The notes under the pieces were generated by a model. That model had not been told where the DNA came from. It searched no databases and saw only the letters and a program-made list of their open reading frames with translations. 64,000 nt of DNA from Actinopolymorpha alba DSM 45243 (GTDB lineage Bacteria; Actinomycetota; Actinomycetes; Propionibacteriales; Actinopolymorphaceae), in assembly GCF_000373925.1 (NCBI RefSeq), contig NZ_KB892758.1, positions 19,830 through 83,829 of the forward strand, written 5' to 3'. Both the position numbers and the translations under genes were made by a program. Shown piece after piece: positions 8,802 through 17,544 of the stretch. How positions within the stretch are numbered: the stretch's first letter is position 1; every line of letters begins with the position of its first letter.

Positions 8802-10028
8802 GTGTTCGCCCCCTACCGCAGTCTGCTTCGCCAACCCGGCGCCCTGAGGTTCTCCGCCAGCGGACTGCTCGCCCGGCTCCCGATCTCGATGGTGGCGCTG
8901 GGGCTCGTCATCCTGGTCTCGGCGAAGACGAGTTCGTACGGCCTGGCCGGGACCGTTTCCGCGGCCTACGTCGTCCTCCGGGCGGCCGGCTCGCCACTGC
9001 AGGCGCGGCTGGTCGACCGGCACGGCCAGCACCGGACCCTGCCCTGGATAGCCGGGCTGCACGCGGTCGCGCTGGGCGGGCTGGTCGTCGCGGTCGAGGT
9101 GGACACGCCGCTGGTGGTGCCGATCGTTCTGGCCGGTGTGGCCGGGGCGAGTTCGCCGTCGATCGGTTCGTACGTACGCGCGCGGTGGAGCCACCTGCTG
9201 GGACGGCGGCCGGAACTGCAGACCGCGTTCGCGTTGGAAGCGGTGGCGGACGAGCTGCTCTTCATGGTCGGGCCACCGGTGGTGACGTTCCTGGCCACCG
9301 GGATCAGCCCGAACGCAGGCATCCTGGTCGCCCTCGGCTGCGGCCTGGTCGGCACCCTGCTCCTGGCCGCCCTGCGGGACACCGAGCCACCCGCCCACGG
9401 TCGCCACGGGGGCGGCGCGGCGCTGGCGCCGCTGGGGTGGCCGGCGCTGCTTCCCGTGGTCGCCGCGAGCGTGGGGATCGGAACCCTCTTCGGCGCGTTC
9501 GACATCGCCGTCATCGCCCTCGCCACCGAGGCCGACGCGCGGGCGTGGTCCGGCGTCCTGCTCGCGATCACCGCGACCGGTTCGATGATCTCCGCCGCGG
9601 TCCTCGGCAGCCGGACGCTGCGCAAGCCGCCGTTGACACGGTTCCGGATCGGCGCGGCGGCGATCACGGCGGCGATGGTGCCGTTGCCGTTCGTCTCCCA
9701 TCTGGGTGTGCTGGCGCCGATCGTGTTCCTCACCGGGCTGACGATCTCGCCGACCATGATCGCGAGTGTTGCCCGGGTGGAGGAGACCGTGCCCAACAGT
9801 CGGCTCAGCGAGGGCATCGCCTGGTCGACGAGTGCGCTGGTCAGCGGGATCGCCCTTGGTGGAGCCGTCGCCGGCCGGGTGATCGACGGCCACGGGGCGA
9901 ACGCGGGGTTCCTGGTGTCGCTGGCCGCGGGCGTGCTGGCGACGGTGCTGGCCTGGTCCGGTGGCCTGCGGGCGGTGGGTCCGCCGGTGGCGGGCGACCA
10001 GGTCGGTGGCCGATCGGTGGGTGGCTGA
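8802..10028 (+). CDS. MFS transporter, 408 aa
   Basis: GTG start at 8802, with purine-rich AGAGG and GAGG sequences upstream. The protein has about 12 hydrophobic segments in two halves separated by a polar loop near the middle (LRDTEPPAHGRHGG). Examples are ISMVALGLVILVSAK near the N-terminus and GIALGGAVAGRVIDGHG near the C-terminus. A short basic loop RLVDRHGQHRT after the second or third helix matches the MFS loop-A region. It resembles drug or metabolite exporters of the DHA/AraJ type. The gene is convergent with the ABC exporter, whose stop lies only 9 bases away. Confidence 0.85.
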   Translation: MFAPYRSLLRQPGALRFSASGLLARLPISMVALGLVILVSAKTSSYGLAGTVSAAYVVLRAAGSPLQARLVDRHGQHRTLPWIAGLHAVALGGLVVAVEVDTPLVVPIVLAGVAGASSPSIGSYVRARWSHLLGRRPELQTAFALEAVADELLFMVGPPVVTFLATGISPNAGILVALGCGLVGTLLLAALRDTEPPAHGRHGGGAALAPLGWPALLPVVAASVGIGTLFGAFDIAVIALATEADARAWSGVLLAITATGSMISAAVLGSRTLRKPPLTRFRIGAAAITAAMVPLPFVSHLGVLAPIVFLTGLTISPTMIASVARVEETVPNSRLSEGIAWSTSALVSGIALGGAVAGRVIDGHGANAGFLVSLAAGVLATVLAWSGGLRAVGPPVAGDQVGGRSVGG

Positions 10029-10037
10029 GGCGTGAAG

Positions 10038-11912
10038 TCATGGCGAGCTGGTGGCAATGGCTTGTCTGGCGTGGAGTTCGCGGTAGATGCCGTCGCGTTG
10101 GAGCAGAGTGTCGTGTGTTCCGGTGTCTACGACACGCCCTCGATCGAGGACGATGATCTGGTGAGCGCGCTGGATGGTGGAGAGTCGGTGTGCGATGACC
10201 AGCGAGGTGCGTCCGGCCAGGGCGGCCTGCAGTGCTTGCTGGACGGATTGCTCGGTGCGGGAGTCGAGGTGGGCGGTAGCTTCGTCGAGCACGACGATGC
10301 GCGGGTTGCGGAGGAGCATGCGCGCTATCGCCAGGCGCTGCTTTTCTCCGCCGGAGAAGCGGTGGCCGCCTTCGCCGACGATGGTGTCGTAGCCGTCGGG
10401 CATGTCGGTGATCAGGTCGTGGATACGTGCGGCCTTGCAGGCGGCGACGATCTCCGATTGTGATGCCGTCGGTTTGGCGTAGAGGAGGTTGTCCCGTACG
10501 GATTCGTGGAAGAAGTGTGCGTCTTGTGTGACGACGCCTACCGCTTCGGACAGGCCTGCCAGGGTGTAGTCGCGGATGTCTACGCCGCCGATCGTCAAGG
10601 ACCCGTGCGTGACGTCGTACAGCCGCGCTACCAGCATGCACAGGGTGGTTTTGCCGGCGCCGGATGGTCCCACGACGGCGGTCATTGTCCCCGCCGGCAG
10701 CTGCAGGCTCACGTCACGTAACGCCCACTCGTCATGGTCAGGGTCCGTCGCGGCGGGGTTGGGAACGGCTGCCATGAGGGAGGGCACCAGACCTGCACTG
10801 GCAGGCTCGTGCCGGAACGACACCCTCTCGAGGGTGATGTCGCCTCGTGCCACGTGTGGTGTCGCATCCGGACGTTCGGCGATACCGGTCGGTGCGTCGA
10901 CGACCTCGAAGACCCGCTCGAACGACACCAACGCGCTGTGCACGTTCATTCGGGCAGACGCCAGGTCCATCAGCGGGCCGTAGGCGCGTTGGGCATAGGC
11001 GGCCAGCGCCACCACAGTGCCGATGGTGAGTGATCCGGACAGGATGAGGTGGGAGCCGGACCAGTAGACCGCGGCTACGCCAAGCAGGCCGACGAGAGCG
11101 ACAATCGTTCCGACCAGCAGACTCAGCATGTTGACGCCGATGTTGTTGCGCCGCAACGCGCCGGTTCGGTCGGCGAAGCCCTGTGATTCGCGGTCGAAGC
11201 CGCCGAACAGCTTGACCAGTAGAGCGCCACCGACATTGAATCGCTCGGCAGCGAAGCCGCTCATGTTGCCGTACAGGTCCATCTGCTCACGCACCATGCT
11301 CCGCATCCGCGCGCCCACCCACCGCGTGGCGACCAGCAGCAGCGGGATCAGGACGAGAGCGGCGAGCGTGACCTGCCAGCTCAACACGAACATCGCGGTC
11401 AGGGTGAAGGCCAGAAGTAGCACGTCGGCTGCGATCGAGCCGACACTGCCGGTGTAGAGGTGGCCGGTGAACATCTGTTGGGCGTTGAGCACATCTGTGT
11501 ACAGGCGGCTCTGGATCGCGCCGGTCTTGGTGTGGACGAAGAACCTCAACGGGAGTCGCTGAATATGATCGAACAAGACCTGCCGCAGGTCGCGGATGAT
11601 GCCGGTTCCGATGAGCGTGCCCAGGTATCCCCCGAGCAGTTGAAGCCCCGACGAGGCGAGGTAACAGACGACGGCGAGACCGATCAGCAGATTGAGCAGC
11701 ACAACGTTGCGATGCGGGATGGCGTTGTCTAGCAGCGCTTTGAAGATCAGGGGCGGCACGATTCCGGCGATCGACGAGGCGGCCAGCAAGGCTGCGTATG
11801 CCGCCAGGCGCCACTGGTACGGCCGGACGAACCTGATCACCTGCCGCAAGGTGGCTCGACCATTCTCCGGCCCGCCGCCGTCGTCACCAGTCGCCAGCCT
11901 GTTCAGCGACAT
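10038..11912 (-). CDS. ABC exporter, fused permease and ATPase, 624 aa
   Basis: The N-terminal about 330 residues form a six-helix exporter domain (ABC_membrane; for example LLIGLAVVCYLASSGLQLLGGYL and MFVLSWQVTLAALVLIPLLLVA). The C-terminal ATPase has Walker A GPSGAGKTT, Q-loop VTQDAHFF, signature FSGGEKQRLAIARMLL, Walker B IVVLDEATAHLD and the switch His in LVIAHRLS. It is a half-transporter of the MsbA/multidrug type and should work as a homodimer in the plasma membrane. Its ATG shares one base with the stop of the upstream ClpC2-like gene (TGATG), so translation is coupled. This pairing suggests export of compounds that the partner senses. Confidence 0.92.
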   Translation of the reverse strand: MSLNRLATGDDGGGPENGRATLRQVIRFVRPYQWRLAAYAALLAASSIAGIVPPLIFKALLDNAIPHRNVVLLNLLIGLAVVCYLASSGLQLLGGYLGTLIGTGIIRDLRQVLFDHIQRLPLRFFVHTKTGAIQSRLYTDVLNAQQMFTGHLYTGSVGSIAADVLLLAFTLTAMFVLSWQVTLAALVLIPLLLVATRWVGARMRSMVREQMDLYGNMSGFAAERFNVGGALLVKLFGGFDRESQGFADRTGALRRNNIGVNMLSLLVGTIVALVGLLGVAAVYWSGSHLILSGSLTIGTVVALAAYAQRAYGPLMDLASARMNVHSALVSFERVFEVVDAPTGIAERPDATPHVARGDITLERVSFRHEPASAGLVPSLMAAVPNPAATDPDHDEWALRDVSLQLPAGTMTAVVGPSGAGKTTLCMLVARLYDVTHGSLTIGGVDIRDYTLAGLSEAVGVVTQDAHFFHESVRDNLLYAKPTASQSEIVAACKAARIHDLITDMPDGYDTIVGEGGHRFSGGEKQRLAIARMLLRNPRIVVLDEATAHLDSRTEQSVQQALQAALAGRTSLVIAHRLSTIQRAHQIIVLDRGRVVDTGTHDTLLQRDGIYRELHARQAIATSSP

Positions 11913-12634
11913 CAGTCTTCGTCCTCTCGGCCGGTTGCAGCTTGTTGTAGTGCGGACAGGGCTGTGACAACTTCGCGTCGCGCGGCGTCCTCATCCAGCC
12001 CCAGGCGTTGAAGGATCTGCGCCGCGAGGCCGGCCGGCACCTGGTAAAGGCCGAGAAGAAGATGCTCGGTCCCGACGTAGTTGTGGCCAAGTTCGAGCGC
12101 CTCGTTCACGGCGCTGGAGAGCACTGCATTGGTCCGGGGCGTATGGGGCAGGTCCGTTCGTTTGGGCTTGCCGCCGCCTCGAGGCGCAAGGGTCAGGACC
12201 GCGGCCTCCGCAGCCTGCGGGCCGATGCCGGCGGCGACCAGGATCTTCGCCGCGACGCCCTCGGGTTCGCTGTAGAGACCCAGCAGGATGTGCTCGGTTC
12301 CGAGATAGCCGTGCCCGAGTGACCTGGCGTGCTCGGTCGCGGCGTCCAACGAGCGTTTCGCGCGTGGTGTGAGACGTTCGTACGTCAACCCGGACACGTT
12401 CATGGCGAAGCGTCTGTGCACAGCCTGCTTCGTCACGCCAAGAGCGTCGCTGATCTGCACCCAGTTCCAGCCGCTACGACGTGCCCGATAGACGAAGTGG
12501 CCCAGCACAGCATCTCCGGCCGCGTTGAGCTCAGCAACCAAGCCGCGAGCGGTCGCGAGCTGCTCGCCCACGTCGTCACCGGCCTCGTGCTGCACTGTCT
12601 CGATCAAGTCCCGGAGGGTCGGTCGGCGAGTCAT
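11912..12634 (-). CDS. ClpC2-like protein: HTH plus two Clp-N repeats, 240 aa
   Basis: The N-terminal about 80 residues contain a helix-turn-helix-like segment (WVQISDALGVTKQAVHRRFA). Two Clp-N repeats follow: LTPRAKRSLDAATEHARSLGHGYLGTEHILLGLY and a second ending ALELGHNYVGTEHLLLGLY. There is no AAA+ ATPase domain, so it is not an unfoldase. Size and layout match mycobacterial ClpC2 (about 250 aa), reported to bind antibiotics that target the ClpC1 N-domain. The ATG at 12634 appears leaderless (see promoter) and the next gene, an ABC exporter, overlaps it by one base. I infer a drug-binding sensor or decoy that controls its own operon; DNA binding is inferred from the HTH. Confidence 0.8.
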   Translation of the reverse strand: MTRRPTLRDLIETVQHEAGDDVGEQLATARGLVAELNAAGDAVLGHFVYRARRSGWNWVQISDALGVTKQAVHRRFAMNVSGLTYERLTPRAKRSLDAATEHARSLGHGYLGTEHILLGLYSEPEGVAAKILVAAGIGPQAAEAAVLTLAPRGGGKPKRTDLPHTPRTNAVLSSAVNEALELGHNYVGTEHLLLGLYQVPAGLAAQILQRLGLDEDAARREVVTALSALQQAATGREDED

Positions 12635-12698
12635 GGGTCAACGGTAGGCTGACTCTGGCCGCTGGTCAACGATGCGTTGACTTGCTCTTCAGGTCAAC
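12634..12698 (-). promoter_or_regulatory. Leaderless promoter with three 28-bp-spaced GGTCAAC repeats
   Basis: On the minus strand, TTGACC (12669-12664) and TACCGT (12646-12641) are separated by 17 bases. Only 6 bases separate the -10 from the ATG at 12634, so transcription should start at or next to the start codon. GGTCAAC occurs at 12636, 12664 and 12692, exactly 28 bases apart. An inverted CGTTGAC at 12675 makes a GTCAACG-3-CGTTGAC palindrome (12665-12681) covering the -35. This is a strong candidate for autoregulation by the HTH part of the ClpC2-like protein. Confidence 0.65.
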
Positions 12699-12820
12699 AC
12701 GCGACTGACCATCGACGGGTTGGCTCATGCCTCGCGGCCAGGTCAGCGGGCGCGCGACGCCTCGGCATGGCCTGCTCGGCCCCCTCGCGCTCCTTCGCCT
12801 GCCATGCGTCGGCGATTGCC

Positions 12821-13258
12821 TCACTTCGGGGATCGAGCGTTCTTCTTGTAGAACACAGCGGAGTCCTCGTAACCGAGTTGGAGATAAAAGTTCCCCGCAC
12901 GACGGCTGGCGAGCGACACGTATGCGGCGCCTCGGTCGCACGCCCACCGTTCGGCCTCCGCCATGAGCGCGCGCCCTATGCCCATACTGCGTTCGCGTTC
13001 GTCGACCATGACTTCTTCGACCCAGGCAACTGGGCCATTGGCAAAGAACGTGTGATGAGTGTGCGCCAGCAGGTACCCGACGATTCTGTCCTGCACGTGA
13101 GCGACGAGAACGAGTCCGCCACGAGAGTTGAGCAGGGTCCGAAACGTTCTTTCGAACGGATCGCGCTCGGGACGAAACGACGCCGCGAACTCACAGACAA
13201 GCGGCCACATCGCATCCATGTCCTCGACGGCCGCCCGTCGAACCCGCACCCCAACCAT
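12821..13258 (-). CDS. GNAT-family N-acetyltransferase, 145 aa
   Basis: ATG at 13258. The sequence shows the GNAT fold: N-terminal VRRAAVEDMDAMWPLVCEF, strand VAHVQDRIVGYLLAH, then motif A WVEEVMVDERERSMGIGRALMAEAERWA, where the R-x-x-G-I-G-x-A loop binds acetyl-CoA. The C-terminal LASRRAGNFYLQLGYEDSAVFYKK is the usual motif B end. It is a single-domain cytosolic acetyltransferase. The acceptor (antibiotic, amino acid or protein) cannot be read from the sequence. It lies in the same direction as the ClpC2/ABC pair but 186 bases upstream, with a separate promoter between. Confidence 0.88.
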   Translation of the reverse strand: MVGVRVRRAAVEDMDAMWPLVCEFAASFRPERDPFERTFRTLLNSRGGLVLVAHVQDRIVGYLLAHTHHTFFANGPVAWVEEVMVDERERSMGIGRALMAEAERWACDRGAAYVSLASRRAGNFYLQLGYEDSAVFYKKNARSPK

Positions 13259-13341
13259 GCGGGAATCCTATGAACTGCTTGGCCGCGGCAGGATTTGGTC
13301 CGTTCCGCCTCCCTGCCCGCGGGTGCTGGCCGACATCACCG

Positions 13342-13908
13342 TCATCGCCGCCCGTTCCGGCGACGCCGGACATAGGCGACGGTGACGGCGGCGAGTAGCG
13401 GCCCCCACAACAGGAGCGGGAGGTAACAGAGGTAGAAGATCGCGGCCTCCCAGCCACCTTCCTGTGTGGGGAAGTTCGAGGGAGTCGGCTTACCCCGGAG
13501 GGTGACCCCCGCGAACTCGGTGATCCAGGCGGCGGTCCACAGGATCGTCAGCACCACGGCGCCGAGGGCCGCGGGGATGGCGGCCGCCTTCGTCGGGACC
13601 CGGTGGCCACGCAGGAACGGGATCCACTGCGGGAACACCTCGCCCCAGCGGGCGATCAAGCCGATCGCGGTGAACGCAACGACTTCGGACAGGATCGACA
13701 GGAAGACGATGTAGGCCCGCTCACCGATCCCGAACCTCTCGTCGAACGCGGCCGGGAGTCGCCAGAGGCTGGACGGCAGCACCGTGAACGGGACGGCGAA
13801 GGCGGCGATCCGCGCCCAGCGGGGAACCCCGGCTACCGGGTCGTGGGCGGCTCTCCAAGCGGTGCGCACCCGCCCGGTGGTCCTCGGCCGATCAGTCAGA
13901 GCGGTCAT
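13342..13908 (-). CDS. Small multi-pass membrane protein, 188 aa
   Basis: ATG at 13908. Four hydrophobic segments are visible (around IAAFAVPFTVLPSSLW, AYIVFLSILSEVVAFTAIGL, AAIPAALGAVVLTILWTAAW and AIFYLCYLPLLLWGPLLAAVTVAY), ending in a basic tail RRRRNGRR. Shared features with the protein at 17545-18648 are a RWG-x-x-FP-x-W-x-P motif after one helix and a terminal LWGP-x-LA plus RRR tail, so the two are paralogs. A third, fragmentary copy is at 29229-29318. The function of the family is unknown to me. Confidence 0.75.
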   Translation of the reverse strand: MTALTDRPRTTGRVRTAWRAAHDPVAGVPRWARIAAFAVPFTVLPSSLWRLPAAFDERFGIGERAYIVFLSILSEVVAFTAIGLIARWGEVFPQWIPFLRGHRVPTKAAAIPAALGAVVLTILWTAAWITEFAGVTLRGKPTPSNFPTQEGGWEAAIFYLCYLPLLLWGPLLAAVTVAYVRRRRNGRR

Positions 13909-14243
13909 TGTCGATCCTTGGTTTCGGCGGGCCTGACTGCCCGATTCGCATCAAAGATCGCAACCCCGTCGGCTCGTGATCATCGCCCATTAGAGGGAAC
14001 CAGGTCCCCCGCCCGGGGGAGTATCGGCGAGCACAGCTCACCCCCCACTACTGCAGGAAGCTGCCCAGCGGACGGCGGTCGCCGGTCGTGCCCTCGCGGT
14101 CGGCCGACGGCCGAGCTATCGATTCGGCCACCTGGGAGGGACGCGTATCCCTCTCCAGGGGGACACGCCTCCTGGAGACGATGCGGCAGATTCGAGCCGG
14201 TGCCGCGTGCACGGAATCCCGACCAATGGAAGCGAGAGCGCTC
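13909..14243. other. 335-bp divergent intergenic region
   Basis: This region separates a minus-strand membrane protein from a plus-strand serine hydrolase and should hold promoters for both. A perfect GC palindrome CCCCCG-CC-CGGGGG lies at 14006-14019 and a short CGGGC/GCCCG hairpin at 13928-13943. Either could be a regulator site, but neither is assignable. No small gene is convincing here. Confidence 0.4.
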
Positions 14244-15443
14244 ATGCCAATCAAGCCCACCCGGCCATGGACGGCGTCACCCACTCTTCGTCGCAGATGG
14301 CTTCGCATTGCCGCCGCGACTGCCTCGTCCGCGCTGATCATGGCGGGGGCGGTGAGCGCCCCTGCCGGCGCGACCTCACCTGAACAGCAGAAGCGACCGC
14401 CGACAGGCACTTCCGAGGCTCTGCGAGCCATGGTTGCCGCCGGGGTTCCAGGGGTGATCGCCCACGTGCGTGAAGGCGATCGGGAATGGGACCTCGCTTC
14501 GGGCGTGGCCGACGTGACCACCAAGCGTAAGGCTCAAATAGACGACCGCGTGCGAATGGGCAGCGTCACGAAGACCTTCGTCGCCGTTGTCATGCTGCAA
14601 CTGGAGAGCGAGGGTCGACTCTCACTCGACGACACCGTGGACAGGTGGCTGCCCGGCGTCGTCCGCGGCAATGGCAACGACGGCCGGAAGATCACGATCA
14701 GGATGCTGCTCAACCACAGCAGCGGCGTTCCGGAGTACCTCCAAGATGAAGCGATCTTCCGGTCCTATTTCGCCACCGGCGACTACGATCGAGTGTGGAC
14801 CGCCCGCGAGCTGGTGAACAGCGCCATGAAACTGCCACCGGCCTTCGCTCCGGGAACCGACGCGCTCTACTCGAACACGAACTACGTCGTCGCCGGGATG
14901 ATCATCAAGGCAGTTACCGGCAGGAGTGTGCAGGCGGAGGTGACGCGACGGATCATCCACCCGCTGGGCCTTCGGCGTACGACGTTCCCCGAACGTGACC
15001 CGTCGATCCACGGCGCTCATCTGGAGGGATATCTCTCCAATCACTACTTCGACTACCAGAACGTCACCCGGTTCAGCCCTTCGTTCGCGGACGCAGCCGG
15101 TGCAATCATTTCCACACCGCGTGACGTGGCGACGTTCCACCATGCTCTGTTCACCGGTCGCCTCCTCCCTCCCGCGCAGCTGGGAGAGCTCACGACGGTC
15201 GTCCAGTCGACGTCGCTTCCGGAGATCAGGAACGGGCTCGGTTTCGGACTGTCCGAGATCTGCGGCCAGGAGACATGGACGAAGGACGGCGAGTTCCCCG
15301 GCTACACGAGTGAGTCGGTCACCAGCCGCGACGGCACTCGGCAGGTCGTCTACAGCATCAACAGCGTGGGACTGAAGGACGAAAAGGCCCGTGCGGTCCA
15401 GCGGGCGGTTGAGGACCTCAAGGAAGCGGTGTTCTGCTCCTAG
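14244..15443 (+). CDS. Secreted serine hydrolase, beta-lactamase class C/DD-peptidase type, 399 aa
   Basis: The start at 14244 opens an export signal (basic LRRRWLRIAAATASSALIMAG, then AVSAPAGA). ATG 14226 in frame is an alternative. Catalytic motifs are S-V-T-K with S107 and K110, and Y-S-N with Y209, as in class C beta-lactamases and DD-carboxypeptidases. Typical neighbours are MLLNHSSGVPEYL and FSPSFADAAGAIISTPRDVATFHHALF. The terminal HTG/KTG-like motif is less clear (WTKDGEFPGYTSES). It probably hydrolyses D-Ala-D-Ala peptides or esters outside the cell. It lies 51 bases before a two-component system and could be its target or its sensor partner. Confidence 0.87.
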   Translation: MPIKPTRPWTASPTLRRRWLRIAAATASSALIMAGAVSAPAGATSPEQQKRPPTGTSEALRAMVAAGVPGVIAHVREGDREWDLASGVADVTTKRKAQIDDRVRMGSVTKTFVAVVMLQLESEGRLSLDDTVDRWLPGVVRGNGNDGRKITIRMLLNHSSGVPEYLQDEAIFRSYFATGDYDRVWTARELVNSAMKLPPAFAPGTDALYSNTNYVVAGMIIKAVTGRSVQAEVTRRIIHPLGLRRTTFPERDPSIHGAHLEGYLSNHYFDYQNVTRFSPSFADAAGAIISTPRDVATFHHALFTGRLLPPAQLGELTTVVQSTSLPEIRNGLGFGLSEICGQETWTKDGEFPGYTSESVTSRDGTRQVVYSINSVGLKDEKARAVQRAVEDLKEAVFCS

Positions 15444-15494
15444 GAGCAGGTCCGACATCCGATGGAACCACATCACCTCTGGGAGGATGCCGCC

Positions 15495-16769
15495 ATGGTG
15501 GATGGCTTGCCGCCGCGGATCGGAGCATTCCTTCGCGGGGTGCGGGGCTCCTGGCTTCTGCTGCGATTCCTCTTTCTACTCATCGGGTCCGCCCTCGTCC
15601 TGTCGTTCCTGTCGGTTGACCTGGCCGTTGCCGATGCACTGTGGGACCACGAACCGGTCATCCTCAGCCGGTTGGTCGTCGTACTCGTCGCGCTCGTTCC
15701 GCCGACCCTGCTGGGGATGCTTCCCCAGCTGAGGCACATCGAGGGTGCGGCTGCCGCGTCGCTGCTTGGTGTGGACTTCAAAGGACAGGCGCCGGGGCTG
15801 ACCCGGGGTTGGGACCAGCGCTGGCGTACCGTCGTGTGGTTCTGGACCCATCTGTTCGCCGGTGGCTTGACCGGCTGCGTGGTGATGGGCTGGGTGCTGA
15901 TCATGGAGAGGCTGGTGCGCTCGGTCGACGCACCCGGGGAGGGCTCGTTCCTTGGTCTGTCGTGGGCGACGGACGGCGACGTATGGGTAGTGGCGGCGCT
16001 GACCTTCGCGGGGCTGTTCCTCCTGTTGGTGGGCCTGCTGCTTCTGCTGGGCTGCGGGGAGGTGTTGGTACGGATCGCGCCTGTGTTGCTGGGCCCGTCC
16101 ATCGCCGAGCTCCTGGCCGAACTCGAGTCCCGTACGACGGACCTCGTCGAACGCACCCGGCTGGCTCGCGAGCTCCATGACAGCGTCGGACACGCACTGA
16201 GCATCGTCGTTCTCCACACCGCCGTGGCACGCCGTCGCCTCCCACCGAACGCCGCCCAGGCCGACGGCAGCCTGGCGATCGTCGAGGACGTGGCGCGCCG
16301 AGCGCTGGAGGACCTGGACGTTGTACTCGGCATGCTGCGGGAGCCACAGCCGGCAACCCGACACCCAGCACATGACCTGCGAAGCCTCGACGAGCTGGTC
16401 CGAGCGTCCCGTGCAGGTGGCCAGCCAGTGGACCTGGAATCGCTTGTCACCGACCTGACGAAGGTTCCAGCGGTTGTGTCACGCGAGGCGTATCGCATCG
16501 TCCAGGAAGGGCTGACCAATGCCCTCCGACATGCTCCTGACCAGCCGGTACACGTTCGTCTGGCGCCGGTGGCAGAGGGACTACAGGTCCACGTGGCCAA
16601 CCCATTAGGCCAGCGGGCGCCGGTGGTCAGTGAGGCCCGCGGCGGGCGGGGGCTGGTCGGTGCACGGGAACGGGTGCGAGCCCTCGGCGGACGCATCCAG
16701 GTTGGCACCGAGAATGGTAGGTGGGTGCTGGACGCGCGGCTCCCGCTACCGGAGAAGGGGATCCGATGA
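15495..16769 (+). CDS. Sensor histidine kinase, NarL/DesK type, 424 aa
   Basis: The ATG at 15495 has GGGAGG about 7 bases upstream; an upstream in-frame ATG at 15462 is less well placed. Four hydrophobic segments fill the first about 190 residues (for example LLLRFLFLLIGSALVLSFL and VWVVAALTFAGLFLLLVGLLLLLG). Then come the HisKA_3 phosphoacceptor LARELHDSVGHALSIVV (H228), an N-box QEGLTNALRHAP and a G-box GGRGLVGARERVRALGG. There is no large extracellular domain, so the signal is probably sensed within the membrane. Its TGA overlaps the ATG of the response regulator (ATGA), giving coupled synthesis. Confidence 0.92.
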   Translation: MVDGLPPRIGAFLRGVRGSWLLLRFLFLLIGSALVLSFLSVDLAVADALWDHEPVILSRLVVVLVALVPPTLLGMLPQLRHIEGAAAASLLGVDFKGQAPGLTRGWDQRWRTVVWFWTHLFAGGLTGCVVMGWVLIMERLVRSVDAPGEGSFLGLSWATDGDVWVVAALTFAGLFLLLVGLLLLLGCGEVLVRIAPVLLGPSIAELLAELESRTTDLVERTRLARELHDSVGHALSIVVLHTAVARRRLPPNAAQADGSLAIVEDVARRALEDLDVVLGMLREPQPATRHPAHDLRSLDELVRASRAGGQPVDLESLVTDLTKVPAVVSREAYRIVQEGLTNALRHAPDQPVHVRLAPVAEGLQVHVANPLGQRAPVVSEARGGRGLVGARERVRALGGRIQVGTENGRWVLDARLPLPEKGIR

Positions 16770-17434
16770 GCTCGTCGGTGAAGATCCGAGTCCTTCTCGC
16801 TGACGATGAGGACCTGGTCCGTGCTGGCGTCTGCGCTCTGCTCGACGAATGTCAGGACATCGCGGTGGTGGGCGAAGCTCGAGACGGCGCCGAGGCCGTG
16901 TCCGCCACGATGTCCCTTCGGCCGCACGTCGTCTGTATGGATGTACGCATGCCTCGGGTGGACGGGATCGAGGCGACCCGGATCATTCGCGAACGCCAGC
17001 CTGACACGAAGGTTCTTGTCCTCACTACCTTCGAGAACGATGACTACGTTGCCGAAGCCCTACGAACAGGCGCACAAGGATTTCTCCTGAAACGCTCCGC
17101 ACCTGAGGCCGTCGCCGCGGCGATCCGCACGGTGCACAGCGGGGACTCGCTCCTATATCCGGATGCCCTGCGCCGACTGGTCGCTCCCGGGGTGCAGGCA
17201 CGCCCGGACCGACCGGGGCTGCCGATGCTGAGCGAGCGTGAGGCCGAGGTGCTCCGGCTCATCGCCTCGGGCCTGTCAAACGCCGAGATCGCAGGCCAGA
17301 TGTACGTGACGGTGGAAACGGTGAAGACCCACGTCGGCCGGATCCTCGCCAAGCTCGGAGTCCGCGACCGGGTGCAGGCCGTCATCCGGGCCTACGAGAG
17401 CGGCTTCGTCCCACTGAACCAGGGCGAGCGCTAG
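16766..17434 (+). CDS. NarL/LuxR-type response regulator, 222 aa
   Basis: The receiver domain starts IRVLLADDEDLVRAG, with phosphoacceptor D59 in VVCMDVRMPRVDG and the conserved Lys in FLLKRSAP. The C-terminal LuxR helix-turn-helix is LSEREAEVLRLIASGLSNAEIA followed by VTVETVKTHVGRILAKLGVRDRVQAVI. The start overlaps the kinase stop by 4 bases, so it is the cognate partner. It probably activates the adjacent serine hydrolase or membrane genes, though no binding site is assignable. Confidence 0.95.
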   Translation: MSSSVKIRVLLADDEDLVRAGVCALLDECQDIAVVGEARDGAEAVSATMSLRPHVVCMDVRMPRVDGIEATRIIRERQPDTKVLVLTTFENDDYVAEALRTGAQGFLLKRSAPEAVAAAIRTVHSGDSLLYPDALRRLVAPGVQARPDRPGLPMLSEREAEVLRLIASGLSNAEIAGQMYVTVETVKTHVGRILAKLGVRDRVQAVIRAYESGFVPLNQGER

Positions 17435-17544
17435 TAGGTCGACTCGACCCCGATCGTGCCGTAGAGATCATGAACGACGAGTTGGCTGCGTGTGCCGTCG
17501 CCCCGTTCCGCCTCTCTGCCTCAGGTCAACGCGCACTCGTCGGG

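Noticed and set aside
12677..13273. Plus-strand frame across the GNAT gene and the ClpC2 promoter
   Set aside because: Opposite strand shows a full GNAT fold. The plus frame is a shadow.
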